Shown one piece after another: positions 26,453 through 34,253 of a stretch of 64,000 nt of DNA (within the stretch, counting starts at the first letter, position 1; each line of letters begins with the position of its first letter). A program made the translations under genes and the position numbers. Source of the DNA: Pseudoflavonifractor sp050943825 (GTDB taxonomy: Bacteria; Bacillota; Clostridia; Oscillospirales; Oscillospiraceae); assembly GCF_050943825.1 (NCBI RefSeq), contig NZ_JBMNPX010000004.1, positions 191,785 to 255,784 on the forward strand. The letters are read 5' to 3'. The notes under the pieces were generated by a model. The model was not told where the DNA came from. It made no database searches and worked only from the letters and a program-made list of their open reading frames with translations.

Positions 26453-28225
26453 TCAGCTGTTCTCAGGGACTGCGGTGATGGAGTCCACCATCTGTTTGGC
26501 CTCATCCAGGGTAAAGCTGCCGCTGATGGAGCCCTCCATATTGCCGCTCTTCCAGGCCACAGTGCGCCATTCGCCGTTGGTCATGATGTAATAGGTGACA
26601 TCGTTGTGGACATACTCGGTCACCGGCTCGTCATCCTTCATATAGACCGTGGTGCGGCCGTCGTCACCTTTCTCAAGCAGGCTGAGGTGGAGCATGAGGT
26701 ATTCCTCGTCCCGTACATAGACGGTATCAAACTCCACGCTGCTGAACAGCTCAACTGCTTCGGATTCCTCCGGCACAAAGCCCTCCGGCACCCAGGACGG
26801 AGCCAGACCGGCGTCCAGGCCGTAATCCTCCAGCGCGTCGGCCATGCTGTCGTAGTACTGATACTCCGGCTCGATGACCTGGCCGCTGCTCTCCTCTTCG
26901 GGGCGCTCCGGCGACCAGCGTGGGATGGAGTCCACCATCCGCTTGGTCTCCGCCAGGGTCAGGTCACCGCTGATATAGCCTGAGACATGCCCCGCCTGCC
27001 AGGCGGCCACATGTCCGCTGCCGCAGGTGTAGAGCCTGAATTCCACGCCGTTGTGAACGTAGCACACCGGTTCGCCCGTAATCCCTTCAAAGACAGGCGC
27101 TGTGATTGCACCGGCATCATCCCACCACTCCAGATGGACGGTCAGGGACTGCTCCGTATCGCTGTTGTCATAGACGGTGTGAACTGTAGTGACTCTGCTG
27201 TCATAGCCGCTGTTCCCAGCGCTGATATCGCACTTCTCAAAGCCGGCGGGCCGCCAGGTGGGGGCCATGCGGGCATCCAGGTTGTGGGGCGTCAGCATGG
27301 ACTGGATGCTGTTGCCCAGGGGCACGTAGTCCTGGCTGGGAGCCAGATACACCCGCTCGCCCTCCGGCCGTGTGACGGATCGGACCAGTGCTTTGGCCGT
27401 CTCTTCGTCCAGATCGCCCCACAGCTCAGCCGTGAAGTCCTCACGATTCCACAGGACGCTGACCGTGCCGTCTCCCTGATCCATAATATAATAAGAGGTG
27501 CCGTCACAGACATACTGTTCCGTGTCCCGCTCACCTGCCGCGGCAAAAGAGACGGACGCGCTTTCCAGGTCATAGCGGACAATCTCCATGGAGTAGCCCT
27601 TGCCTGTGCTGTCCTCCCAGTCCGCCGTAATCAGGGTGGACTGCATCTCCTGGGACACCTGCGCCCGCTCGGTCAGAGTGCCGAAGCCCTCCGCCTCGCC
27701 CGGCATCCAGTTGGGAGCCAGGGGTGCGGTAATGCTGTTGGCATCCAGCGCGGCCTGAAGGCTGGTATAGGTTCCGGTCACCGCCGCATCGCTCACCGCG
27801 GTGTTACCTGCGCCGGGGAACCAGAACTCCTCCCGGCCCCATTTGGCGAAGAAGCCCAGCACGTCAATACCAGCGGCTTGACAGACCAGCAGACAGCTGG
27901 CCGCCGTCACAGCCGCTACAGCGGCGATACGGGCAGCAAGCCGGCGTCTCCGGGGGCTGCGCACTGTGGGGAGCACCTTTAATTCGGGCTGCTCCTGCCC
28001 GGCGTCACTGTTTCCCCGGATCAGATCCTTGTGCTTCTCACGGAAGGTTTTCAGTGCCTCCTCCGCGTCAAACTCGGATGCCTCCGGCTCCAGGTCCTCC
28101 ATGGCAGCCAGGCAGCGATCCACAATTGCAGGGTCAAATTCTTCCTCCTCCATCTGATCCAGATAGTCGGAGAGAGCCTCAGTCTGTTCGTCCAGCTCCA
28201 TGTCATTCCACCGATGTTCAGGCAT
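26453..28225 (-). CDS. Membrane-anchored anti-sigma-like protein with three DUF4367-type repeats
   Basis: This 590-residue protein has an acidic cytoplasmic N-terminus (about 1-95), one membrane segment (about 100-120, RIAAVAAVTAASCLLVCQ), and an external part with three similar blocks. Each block carries a L/M-A-P-x-W-x-P-x-G motif (LAPNWMPGE, MAPTWRPAG, LAPSWVPEG) and ends with a segment like TLDEAKQMVDSI. The DUF4367 fold is frequent in proteins paired with ECF sigma factors. The sigma gene lies 90 bases upstream in the same direction, so this protein probably holds the sigma factor at the membrane. The N-terminal zinc-finger of classical anti-sigmas is not seen. Confidence 0.8.
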   Translation of the reverse strand: MPEHRWNDMELDEQTEALSDYLDQMEEEEFDPAIVDRCLAAMEDLEPEASEFDAEEALKTFREKHKDLIRGNSDAGQEQPELKVLPTVRSPRRRRLAARIAAVAAVTAASCLLVCQAAGIDVLGFFAKWGREEFWFPGAGNTAVSDAAVTGTYTSLQAALDANSITAPLAPNWMPGEAEGFGTLTERAQVSQEMQSTLITADWEDSTGKGYSMEIVRYDLESASVSFAAAGERDTEQYVCDGTSYYIMDQGDGTVSVLWNREDFTAELWGDLDEETAKALVRSVTRPEGERVYLAPSQDYVPLGNSIQSMLTPHNLDARMAPTWRPAGFEKCDISAGNSGYDSRVTTVHTVYDNSDTEQSLTVHLEWWDDAGAITAPVFEGITGEPVCYVHNGVEFRLYTCGSGHVAAWQAGHVSGYISGDLTLAETKRMVDSIPRWSPERPEEESSGQVIEPEYQYYDSMADALEDYGLDAGLAPSWVPEGFVPEESEAVELFSSVEFDTVYVRDEEYLMLHLSLLEKGDDGRTTVYMKDDEPVTEYVHNDVTYYIMTNGEWRTVAWKSGNMEGSISGSFTLDEAKQMVDSITAVPENS

Positions 28226-28242
28226 CCTTGTTCACCTCCTCC

Positions 28243-28286
28243 TTATCGTCCGTAAAAACGGACGATAAAAGCGCCATATGGCGCTT
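28243..28286 (-). promoter_or_regulatory. Two hairpins directly ahead of the anti-sigma ribosome site
   Basis: An 11-base perfect inverted repeat (28243-28253 with 28258-28268) ends right at the GGAGGAGGTGA of the anti-sigma gene. A second, AAAGCGCCATATGGCGCTTT (28267-28286), lies next to it. They sit in the sigma to anti-sigma gap and could tune translation of the anti-sigma protein or mark an mRNA processing point. Confidence 0.5.
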
Positions 28287-28315
28287 TCCGCGCCCCTTTC
28301 ATTAGAAATATCGCA

Positions 28316-28831
28316 TCACGGCGGCATTTCGTTACAAGGCGTCAGAATTTTTTTATTTTTTTCCATCAGTTCCCTGCACCGTCCCCTGGCCCGGAAGAGC
28401 CTGGTACGGGAATTGAGCTCCGAGATACCCAGTTTCCGGGCAATCTCCTCGTGGCTCAGCTCATCCTCGTAGTAGAGAAGCAGAATCTCCCTCTCCCGGG
28501 GCGTCAGGCCCTCGGGCAGGCAGTCCGTCAGAGCGTCCTCCTCATGCTGGGGTGCGGCCAGGTCAAAGTCCTGCTCCAACGGCACTTCCATCCGGTTCCG
28601 GGCCGCCCGCACCTCGGTGAGGATCAGGTGCTGGAGGGTCTTCCACAGCCAGCCCGCCGGGTTGGGATGGTCCACTACCTCCGCCTGCTTGCGCAGCAGC
28701 AATACAAAAGCGTCCTCCACCAGCTCCTCGGCGATCTCCATCCGCCGCAGCTGGGCGTAGGCGTACCGCACCATTTTGGGCGCGTTGAGCCGGTAGAGGT
28801 CGGTAAACCACTGGTCCATATTCTGTTGCAC
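28316..28831 (-). CDS. ECF-type RNA polymerase sigma factor
   Basis: This 171-residue protein has region 2 (AYAQLRRMEIAEELVEDAFV) at about 22-42 and region 4 (LTPREREILLLYYEDELSH, then IARKLGISELNSRTRLFRAR) at about 108-160. It lacks regions 1 and 3, as usual for ECF factors. The downstream gene encodes a membrane protein with three DUF4367-type repeats, so the pair probably responds to an envelope signal. The start at 28831 could be replaced by an ATG four codons later. Confidence 0.88.
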   Translation of the reverse strand: MQQNMDQWFTDLYRLNAPKMVRYAYAQLRRMEIAEELVEDAFVLLLRKQAEVVDHPNPAGWLWKTLQHLILTEVRAARNRMEVPLEQDFDLAAPQHEEDALTDCLPEGLTPREREILLLYYEDELSHEEIARKLGISELNSRTRLFRARGRCRELMEKNKKILTPCNEMPP

Positions 28832-28941
28832 CGGTCAGCACGCCCCCTTCCTGCAAAACGCTTATTTTCACAGTTATGTTAATGATAGCAAATTTCCCAA
28901 CAGGATGCAAGTCATGGCGTTTTTTGCTGGTATTGGGTAAC

Positions 28942-28981
28942 AAAAAGGGCAGGCCAGCTATCCGGCAGGCCTGCCCTTTTT
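28942..28981 (-). terminator. Terminator of ilvD
   Basis: AAAAAGGGCAGGCC (28942-28955) pairs with GGCCTGCCCTTTTT (28968-28981). It is placed 25 bases past the ilvD stop with T runs on both strands. Confidence 0.85.
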
Positions 28982-29006
28982 CTGTTCTCTTTTACCGGCA
29001 GTGCGG

Positions 29007-30668
29007 TTATTCCAGCACAGCGCCGCGGGCCGCGCTGGTCACCAGCTTGGCGTACCGGGCCAGGTAGCCGGTCTTGACCTTGGGCTCGGGACACACCCAC
29101 TTGGCTTTCCGGGCGGCCAGTGTGGCCTCGTCCACCAGCAGGTCGATCTTGCAGTTGGTGATGTCGATGGCAATCATGTCGCCCTCCTCCACGAAGGCGA
29201 TGGGGCCACCCTGAGCAGCCTCGGGGCAGACATGGCCGATGGAGGCGCCCCGGGTGGCGCCGGAGAAGCGACCGTCGGTGATGAGGGCCACCTCCTTGTC
29301 CAGACCCATACCGGCGATGGCGCTGGTGGGGTTGAGCATCTCCCGCATGCCCGGGCCGCCCTTGGGGCCCTCATACCGGATAACCACCACGTCGCCGGAG
29401 ACAATCTTGCCCTGGTAGATGGCCTGGATGGCGTCCTCCTCGCTGTCAAAGACACGGGCGGGACCGGTGTGGACCATCATCTCCTCGGCCACGGCGGACT
29501 GCTTGACCACGCAGCCCTCGGGAGCCAGGCTGCCCTTGAGGACGGCGATGCCGCCGTAAGGGGAGTAGGGGTTGTCGATGGGCCGGATGAGCTCAGGGTC
29601 CAGGTTCTCCACGCCCTCCAGGTTTTCCGCCACCGTCCTGCCGGTGACCGTCATGACGGAGGTGTCCAGCAGATCTTTCTTGGTCAGCTCCTTCATGACG
29701 GCGTACACGCCGCCCGCCCGGTCCAGGTCCTCGATGTAGGTGTCGCCCGCAGGGGCCAGGTGGCACAGATTGGGGGTCTTGCGGGAGATCTGGTTGGCGT
29801 ACTCCAGGTCCAGCTCAATGCCGCACTCGTGGGCAATGGCGGGCAGGTGGAGCATGGAGTTGGTGGAGCAGCCCAGGGCCATGTCCAGGGTCTCGGCGTT
29901 GTGGAAGGCGGCCTCGGTCATGATGTCCCGGGGACGGATGTCCTGCTTCACCAGCTCCATGATCTGCATGCCGGTGTGCTTGGCCAGCCGCAGACGGGCG
30001 GACATGACGGCGGGAATGGTGCCGTTGCCCCGCAGGGCCATGCCGATGCCCTCGGTGAGGCAGTTCATGGAGTTGGCGGTGTACATGCCGGAGCAGGAGC
30101 CGCAGGTGGGGCAGGCGTTGTTCTCATAGTCCTCCACGCCGGCCTCGTCCAGCTTGCCAGCCTTGTAGGCGCCCACGGCCTCAAACATATGGCTCAGGCA
30201 GGAGCGGCGGCCGTCCTGGAGCCGTCCGGCCAGCATGGGGCCGCCGGAGCAGAAGATGGTGGGGATGTTCAGACGGGCGGCGGCCATCAGCAGGCCGGGT
30301 ACGTTCTTGTCGCAGTTGGGCACCATGACCAGACCGTCGAACTGGTGAGCCAGAGCCATGGCCTCGGTGGAGTCGGCGATGAGGTCACGGGTCACCAGGG
30401 AGTACTTCATGCCGATGTGGCCCATGGCAATGCCGTCACACACGGCGATGGCCGGGAACACGATGGGGGTACCACCCGCCATGCGCACGCCCGCCTTCAC
30501 TGCCTCTACAATCTTGTCCAGGTTCATGTGGCCGGGGACGATCTCGTTCTGGGAGGAGACGATGCCGATGAGGGGGCGGTCCAGCTCCTCCTTGGTGTAT
30601 CCCAGCGCGTAGAACAGGGAGCGGTTGGGGGCGCGCTCCACGCCTTTGGTCACGTTATCGCTTCTCAT
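29007..30668 (-). CDS. ilvD: Dihydroxy-acid dehydratase
   Basis: This 553-residue enzyme dehydrates dihydroxy acids to 2-keto acids in valine, leucine and isoleucine synthesis. It has the Fe-S cysteines in PNCDKNVPG and CPTCGSCSGMYTANSMNC, and VTDGRFSG-like VALITDGRFSGATRG near the C-terminus. The ATG at 30668 is chosen over an in-frame start at 30719 because AAGGAGG lies eight bases upstream, and homologues begin MRSDNVTKG. A strong promoter and GntR-type operator candidate lie just upstream, shared with the divergent regulator gene. Confidence 0.95.
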   Translation of the reverse strand: MRSDNVTKGVERAPNRSLFYALGYTKEELDRPLIGIVSSQNEIVPGHMNLDKIVEAVKAGVRMAGGTPIVFPAIAVCDGIAMGHIGMKYSLVTRDLIADSTEAMALAHQFDGLVMVPNCDKNVPGLLMAAARLNIPTIFCSGGPMLAGRLQDGRRSCLSHMFEAVGAYKAGKLDEAGVEDYENNACPTCGSCSGMYTANSMNCLTEGIGMALRGNGTIPAVMSARLRLAKHTGMQIMELVKQDIRPRDIMTEAAFHNAETLDMALGCSTNSMLHLPAIAHECGIELDLEYANQISRKTPNLCHLAPAGDTYIEDLDRAGGVYAVMKELTKKDLLDTSVMTVTGRTVAENLEGVENLDPELIRPIDNPYSPYGGIAVLKGSLAPEGCVVKQSAVAEEMMVHTGPARVFDSEEDAIQAIYQGKIVSGDVVVIRYEGPKGGPGMREMLNPTSAIAGMGLDKEVALITDGRFSGATRGASIGHVCPEAAQGGPIAFVEEGDMIAIDITNCKIDLLVDEATLAARKAKWVCPEPKVKTGYLARYAKLVTSAARGAVLE

Positions 30669-30692
30669 GGCAAGGTCCTCCTTATCAAATCC

Positions 30693-30726
30693 GTCATCGT
30701 TGTATGATGACGCTTGCATTGTATGA
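30693..30726. promoter_or_regulatory. GntR-type operator candidate between ilvD and its divergent regulator
   Basis: TTGTATGA occurs at 30700-30707 and at 30719-30726, 19 bases apart. The first copy sits inside an inverted repeat GTCATC-N7-GATGAC (30693-30711). The sites cover the predicted ilvD transcription start, which fits repression by the FadR-type protein encoded next door. Confidence 0.5.
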
Positions 30727-30730
30727 CTAC

Positions 30731-30759
30731 ATATTATATGATAGAGAAAACAATGTCAA
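30731..30759 (-). promoter_or_regulatory. ilvD promoter
   Basis: On the minus strand TTGACA (30759-30754) and TAATAT (30736-30731) are spaced exactly 17 bases, a near-consensus sigma-A promoter. The start would be near 30724, inside the operator candidate. Confidence 0.7.
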
Positions 30760-30777
30760 GTGGAAGGAGCTCTTAAG

Positions 30778-31467
30778 ATGGAAAAACAGAGCCTGACCCA
30801 GCAGACCGCCCGGCGGCTGTACGGGAGAATTGTAGCCGAGGGCGGTCTGGCCCCCGGGGACAAGCTGCCCAACGAGCTGGACCTGTCCCAGGAGCTGGGG
30901 GTGAGCCGTACCACCCTGCGGGAGGCGGTGCGGATGCTGGTGGCCCAGGGGGTGCTGGAGGTCCGCCGGGGCAAGGGCACCTTTGTGTCCGACCGGGTAG
31001 AGGACATCGACGACTTTGGCTTCACCGGCCTGAGCCGGGTGAAGGGCCAGCTGCGGGACCTGTTTGAGCTGCGCAGCATCTTTGAGCCCCAGGCGGCCCG
31101 GCTGGCCTGCCGCCGGGCCACGGCGGAGGAGCGGGCGGATATTCTCGCCAAGGGCAGAGCCGTGGAGGACTGCATCCGCTCCGGGGCCGACCGCACCCAG
31201 GCTGACGCCGCCTTTCACGCCGCCATTGTCCGGGCCACCCACAACGAGTTCATGGTGCGCCTCCTCCCTCTCATCCAGCGGGCGGTGGCCACGGCGGTAG
31301 AGACCGGAGACGATGCCCAGCGGCTGGCGGAGGACACCCTGCGGGACCACGCGCTGCTGCTGGAGTTTTTCGCCCGTGGGGACGAGGAGGGCGCACTCCA
31401 CGCCATGGCCATCCACATGCGCCACGCTGTGGACGAGATGGGCCTGAGCGAGGAGGAAATGCCCTGA
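30778..31467 (+). CDS. GntR-family (FadR/FCD) transcriptional regulator
   Basis: This 229-residue protein has an N-terminal winged HTH (LPNELDLSQELGVSRTTLRE, about 27-46), the wing EVRRGKGTFVSD, and a C-terminal all-helical FCD domain. FCD domains usually bind carboxylates, often with a metal. The ATG at 30778 has AAGGAGC seven bases upstream. It is divergent from ilvD with repeats between them, so it is a candidate repressor of ilvD responding to a keto acid or other organic acid. Confidence 0.87.
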   Translation: MEKQSLTQQTARRLYGRIVAEGGLAPGDKLPNELDLSQELGVSRTTLREAVRMLVAQGVLEVRRGKGTFVSDRVEDIDDFGFTGLSRVKGQLRDLFELRSIFEPQAARLACRRATAEERADILAKGRAVEDCIRSGADRTQADAAFHAAIVRATHNEFMVRLLPLIQRAVATAVETGDDAQRLAEDTLRDHALLLEFFARGDEEGALHAMAIHMRHAVDEMGLSEEEMP

Positions 31468-31552
31468 ACCCCTTGGGGCCCAGGGACTCTACCGCTGGTC
31501 GATTGACAAATGAGGGGCCGCTGGCTAGGATGGGACCAAAGGAGGGACCCAT

Positions 31553-32314
31553 ATGAACGACATTAACAAGGAGCGGTTCGGCGGCTTTCTGGTCCAGCTG
31601 CGCCGGGAGAACAATCTGACCCAGAAGGAGCTGGCCGAGCGCCTTTTCGTATCGGACAAGGCGGTGAGCAAGTGGGAGCGGGGCCTGAGCCTTCCCGACG
31701 TGGGGCTGCTGCTGCCCATGGCGGACTGCCTGGGCGTGACGGTCACCGAGCTGCTCCGCGGGGAGCGCACGGCGGCGGCTCAGCTGCCGGTGGAGGAGGT
31801 GGAGGCTCTGGTGAAGTCCACCCTCCACCTGACGGAGGAGGAGCGTCAGGCTCAGAAAACACGTCACAGGAAGTGGCGGCTGGCCTATCTCCTGTGTGCC
31901 CTGGTGGGCGCGGCGGAGTGCGCCGTTCTGCTGGCCACGGGCTTTTCGGTGGAAGAGATGGGCTCCAACGCCCTGCTGGTGGAGGGGCTGTGCCTCCTCT
32001 TCGGAGCCTGGCTCTGCTTCCGGGTGAAGGAGCGTCTGCCCGCCTACTACGACCAGAACAACATCTGCTTTTACAGTGACGGCGTGTTCCGCATCAACCT
32101 GGCCGGGGTGCGCTTCAGCAACAGCAACTGGCCCTACATCCTCCGAGCCATGCGGGTCTGGCTGCTGGGGCTCATGGTCCTCTTCCCCCTGCTCTGGGGC
32201 GTGGTCCACTCCCTTTGGCCCGGCCATACCCTTACCCTGGAGATGCCCCTAACGCTGATTTCCCTCTTTGGCATGCTGATTGCCGCCATTGTGGCGGGCA
32301 AGCGTCACGAATAA
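31553..32314 (+). CDS. XRE-family HTH protein with C-terminal membrane segments
   Basis: This 253-residue protein has an N-terminal Cro/CI-type HTH (LTQKELAERLFVSDKAVSKW, about 23-42). A linker follows, then four hydrophobic segments (about 108-128, 138-152, 202-222, 230-247). Membrane-tethered XRE proteins of this kind are common in Firmicutes; their signals are mostly unknown. AAAGGAGG precedes the ATG. It is convergent with ilvC and shares a terminator with it. Confidence 0.8.
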   Translation: MNDINKERFGGFLVQLRRENNLTQKELAERLFVSDKAVSKWERGLSLPDVGLLLPMADCLGVTVTELLRGERTAAAQLPVEEVEALVKSTLHLTEEERQAQKTRHRKWRLAYLLCALVGAAECAVLLATGFSVEEMGSNALLVEGLCLLFGAWLCFRVKERLPAYYDQNNICFYSDGVFRINLAGVRFSNSNWPYILRAMRVWLLGLMVLFPLLWGVVHSLWPGHTLTLEMPLTLISLFGMLIAAIVAGKRHE

Positions 32315-32329
32315 ATTAAGGTATGAAAA

Positions 32330-32358
32330 AGCGGGCCGCGGCAATGCCGCGGCCCGCT
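32330..32358 (-). terminator. GC-rich terminator between the XRE gene and ilvC region
   Basis: AGCGGGCCGCGGCA (32330-32343) pairs with its complement at 32345-32358. T runs follow on both strands. It ends minus-strand transcription after the duplicated ilvC tail and may also end the XRE gene. Confidence 0.82.
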
Positions 32359-32368
32359 CGTTTTGCCT

Positions 32369-32408
32369 TTTTAGTTGGAAGCGGTGTCCAGATCCTTGTC
32401 GCCACCCC
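32369..32408 (-). repeat. Displaced second copy of the ilvC 3' end
   Basis: Forty bases match the true end of ilvC (32531-32570) with four differences. Read on the minus strand they encode the same last residues GGDKDLDTASN and the stop. The differing codons are GGT/GGC, GAC/GAT, ACC/ACT and GCT/GCC, all synonymous. The copy lies about 160 bases past the ilvC stop, just ahead of the terminator, with no reading frame attached. Confidence 0.85.
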
Positions 32409-32530
32409 GCGTCGCCGCAAGCTCCATATCCTTCGCCTCCGCCCAAGGGCAAAGGCTCACTCATTTCGCTGCGGCTCCTTTCCCCACAAAACCCGCTTCG
32501 CTGGGCTTTTGCGGGGGCCCCGGAGTCCGG
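32409..32530 (-). repeat. Short GC-rich hairpin element inserted between the two ilvC tails
   Basis: About 120 bases separate the ilvC stop from the displaced tail. The element contains a hairpin with CCCCACAAAACCC (32482-32494) facing GGGCTTTTGCGGGG, followed by GCCCC to 32521. The same layout, CCCCACA...GCGGGG-N-CCCC, is found in both repeats beyond telA (50502-50535 and 50702-50734). It carries no gene. It looks like a REP-like or non-autonomous element. Confidence 0.6.
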
Positions 32531-32532
32531 TT

Positions 32533-33552
32533 TTAGTTGGAGGCAGTATCCAGATCCTTGTCGCCGCCCCAGATCATGTTCTTGCGGAGCTCCTCGCCCA
32601 CGACCTCCATCTGGTGCTTCTTCAGGTTGGCGCGCTTGGAGTTGAAGAAGCAGCGGCCGTTCTTGTTCTCGGCGATCCACTTGCCGGCGAAGGTGCCGTC
32701 CTGGATGTCGGAGAGGACAGCGCGCATCCGGGCCTTGGTCTCCTCGTGGGGGATGACGCGGGGACCGGAGACGTACTCGCCGAACTCGGCGGTGTCGGAG
32801 ATGGAGTAGTTCATGGCAGCCACGCCGCCCTTGTTGATGAGGTCGATGATCAGCTTCATCTCGTGGATGCACTCGAAGTAGGCGTTCTCAGGCTCGTAGC
32901 CGGCCTCAACCAGCACCTCGAAGCCGCAGCGCATCAGGTCCACCACGCCGCCGCACAGGACGGTCTGCTCGCCGAACAGGTCGGTCTCAGTCTCGTCGTG
33001 GAAGGTGGTCTCCATCACACCGGCGCGGGCGCCGCCGATGCCGGCGATGTAGGCCAGAGCGATCTTGTAGGCGTTGCCGGTGGCGTTCTGCTCCACGGCC
33101 ACCAGGCAGGGCACGCCCTTGCCGTTGACATAGGTGGAACGGACAGTGTGGCCGGGGCCCTTGGGGGCAGCCATGAACACGTCCACGCCGGCGGGCGGGA
33201 CGATCTGCTGATAGCGGATGTTGAAGCCGTGAGCAAAGGCCAGAGCCTTGCCGTCGGTCAGGTAGGGGGCGATATCCTTCTTATAGACATCGGCCTGGAC
33301 CTCGTCGTTGATGAGCATCATGATGATGTCGCCCCACTTGGCGGCGTCGGCCACGGTCATCACCTTCAGGCCGGCCTGCTCGGCGTTGGCCCAGTTCTTG
33401 GAGCCCTGACGCAGGCCCACGCACACGTCGCAGCCGGAGTCCTTCAGGTTGAGGGCGTGGGCATGGCCCTGGGAGCCGTAGCCGATGATGGCGATCTTCT
33501 TGCCGTCCAGATAGCTGAGCTCGCAGTCTTTCTCGTAGTACATCTTTGCCAT
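32533..33552 (-). CDS. ilvC: Ketol-acid reductoisomerase
   Basis: This 339-residue class I enzyme isomerises and reduces acetohydroxy acids with NAD(P)H. It has the Rossmann loop GYGSQGHAHALNL near 27-39 and metal/substrate residues in the segments APKGPGHTVR, DLFGEQTVLCGG and SISDTAEFGE. It lies 129 bases after ilvN in the same direction, probably in the T-box-controlled ilvBNC transcript. AAAAGGAG precedes the ATG. Its last 11 codons plus stop are repeated downstream. The working tail uses GAT and ACT where the displaced copy has the GC-favoured GAC and ACC. Confidence 0.95.
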   Translation of the reverse strand: MAKMYYEKDCELSYLDGKKIAIIGYGSQGHAHALNLKDSGCDVCVGLRQGSKNWANAEQAGLKVMTVADAAKWGDIIMMLINDEVQADVYKKDIAPYLTDGKALAFAHGFNIRYQQIVPPAGVDVFMAAPKGPGHTVRSTYVNGKGVPCLVAVEQNATGNAYKIALAYIAGIGGARAGVMETTFHDETETDLFGEQTVLCGGVVDLMRCGFEVLVEAGYEPENAYFECIHEMKLIIDLINKGGVAAMNYSISDTAEFGEYVSGPRVIPHEETKARMRAVLSDIQDGTFAGKWIAENKNGRCFFNSKRANLKKHQMEVVGEELRKNMIWGGDKDLDTASN

Positions 33553-33681
33553 TGTAATACACTCCTTTTAAATAGAAGGTGATTTTGTTATCTCAGATCA
33601 TAGCACAGGCCGGGGGAAAAGAATGATAACTGTGATACAATCGGGAGAATTTTCGTCTGTGCTCCTCAGAGCACGTTCTTG

Positions 33682-34239
33682 TTACAGTACGTTCTTGCCG
33701 AGGATAAATTCCGTTTTTTCCTTGTTCTCGTCGCTGATGGTGTAGGCGCCCCGCTCCAGGGCCACCATGCCGGTACGGACCAGCTCCAGGATGCCGAAGG
33801 CCTCCAGTAACTTCTGCATGGCGTCGGCCTTGGACTCGTCGCCGATGAGGGCCAGGGTCAGGGACTTGAGGGACACGTCGATGATGGAGGCCCGGAAGAT
33901 GTTGGCGATCTGGATGACCTCGTTGCGGATGTCGTGGGTCTCCGCCTTCACCTTGAACATGACCAGCTCCCGGCGGATGGACCGTTCAGGCAGCAGCTCC
34001 TGCACCGAGTAGACGGGGAAGAGCTTGCGCAGCTGGTTCATGATCTGCTCAATCATGGCCTCGTCGCTGGTGACCTCGATGGTGATACGGGAGACCGCCG
34101 GGTCATCGGTGGTGCCCACGGCCAGGGACTCGATGTTGTACCCCTTCCGGGAGAAGAGGCGGGAGACCTGGCTCAGAACGCCGGGGGCGTTCTCCACCAG
34201 GACGGAAAGGGTGCGGCGGGTTACAATACTGTTTTTCAT
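33682..34239 (-). CDS. ilvN: Acetolactate synthase small (regulatory) subunit
   Basis: This 185-residue protein begins with an ACT domain (TLSVLVENAPGVLSQVSRLF, about 11-30) followed by the ACT-like C-terminal domain. It is longer than the E. coli IlvN and matches the IlvH/IlvN size of Firmicutes. It stabilises the catalytic subunit and gives valine feedback. The start lies 14 bases after the ilvB stop with GGAGGGAG between them. Confidence 0.93.
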   Translation of the reverse strand: MKNSIVTRRTLSVLVENAPGVLSQVSRLFSRKGYNIESLAVGTTDDPAVSRITIEVTSDEAMIEQIMNQLRKLFPVYSVQELLPERSIRRELVMFKVKAETHDIRNEVIQIANIFRASIIDVSLKSLTLALIGDESKADAMQKLLEAFGILELVRTGMVALERGAYTISDENKEKTEFILGKNVL

Positions 34240-34253
34240 CCTTGTCTCCCTCC

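Noticed and set aside
32341..32530. CRISPR or classical insertion sequence near ilvC
   Set aside because: There are only two copies of the 40-base unit, no spacers, no terminal inverted repeats and no transposase.
32249..32872. 207-residue minus-strand frame over the ilvC end
   Set aside because: It is out of frame with ilvC and is kept open only because both tail copies happen to lack stops in that frame.
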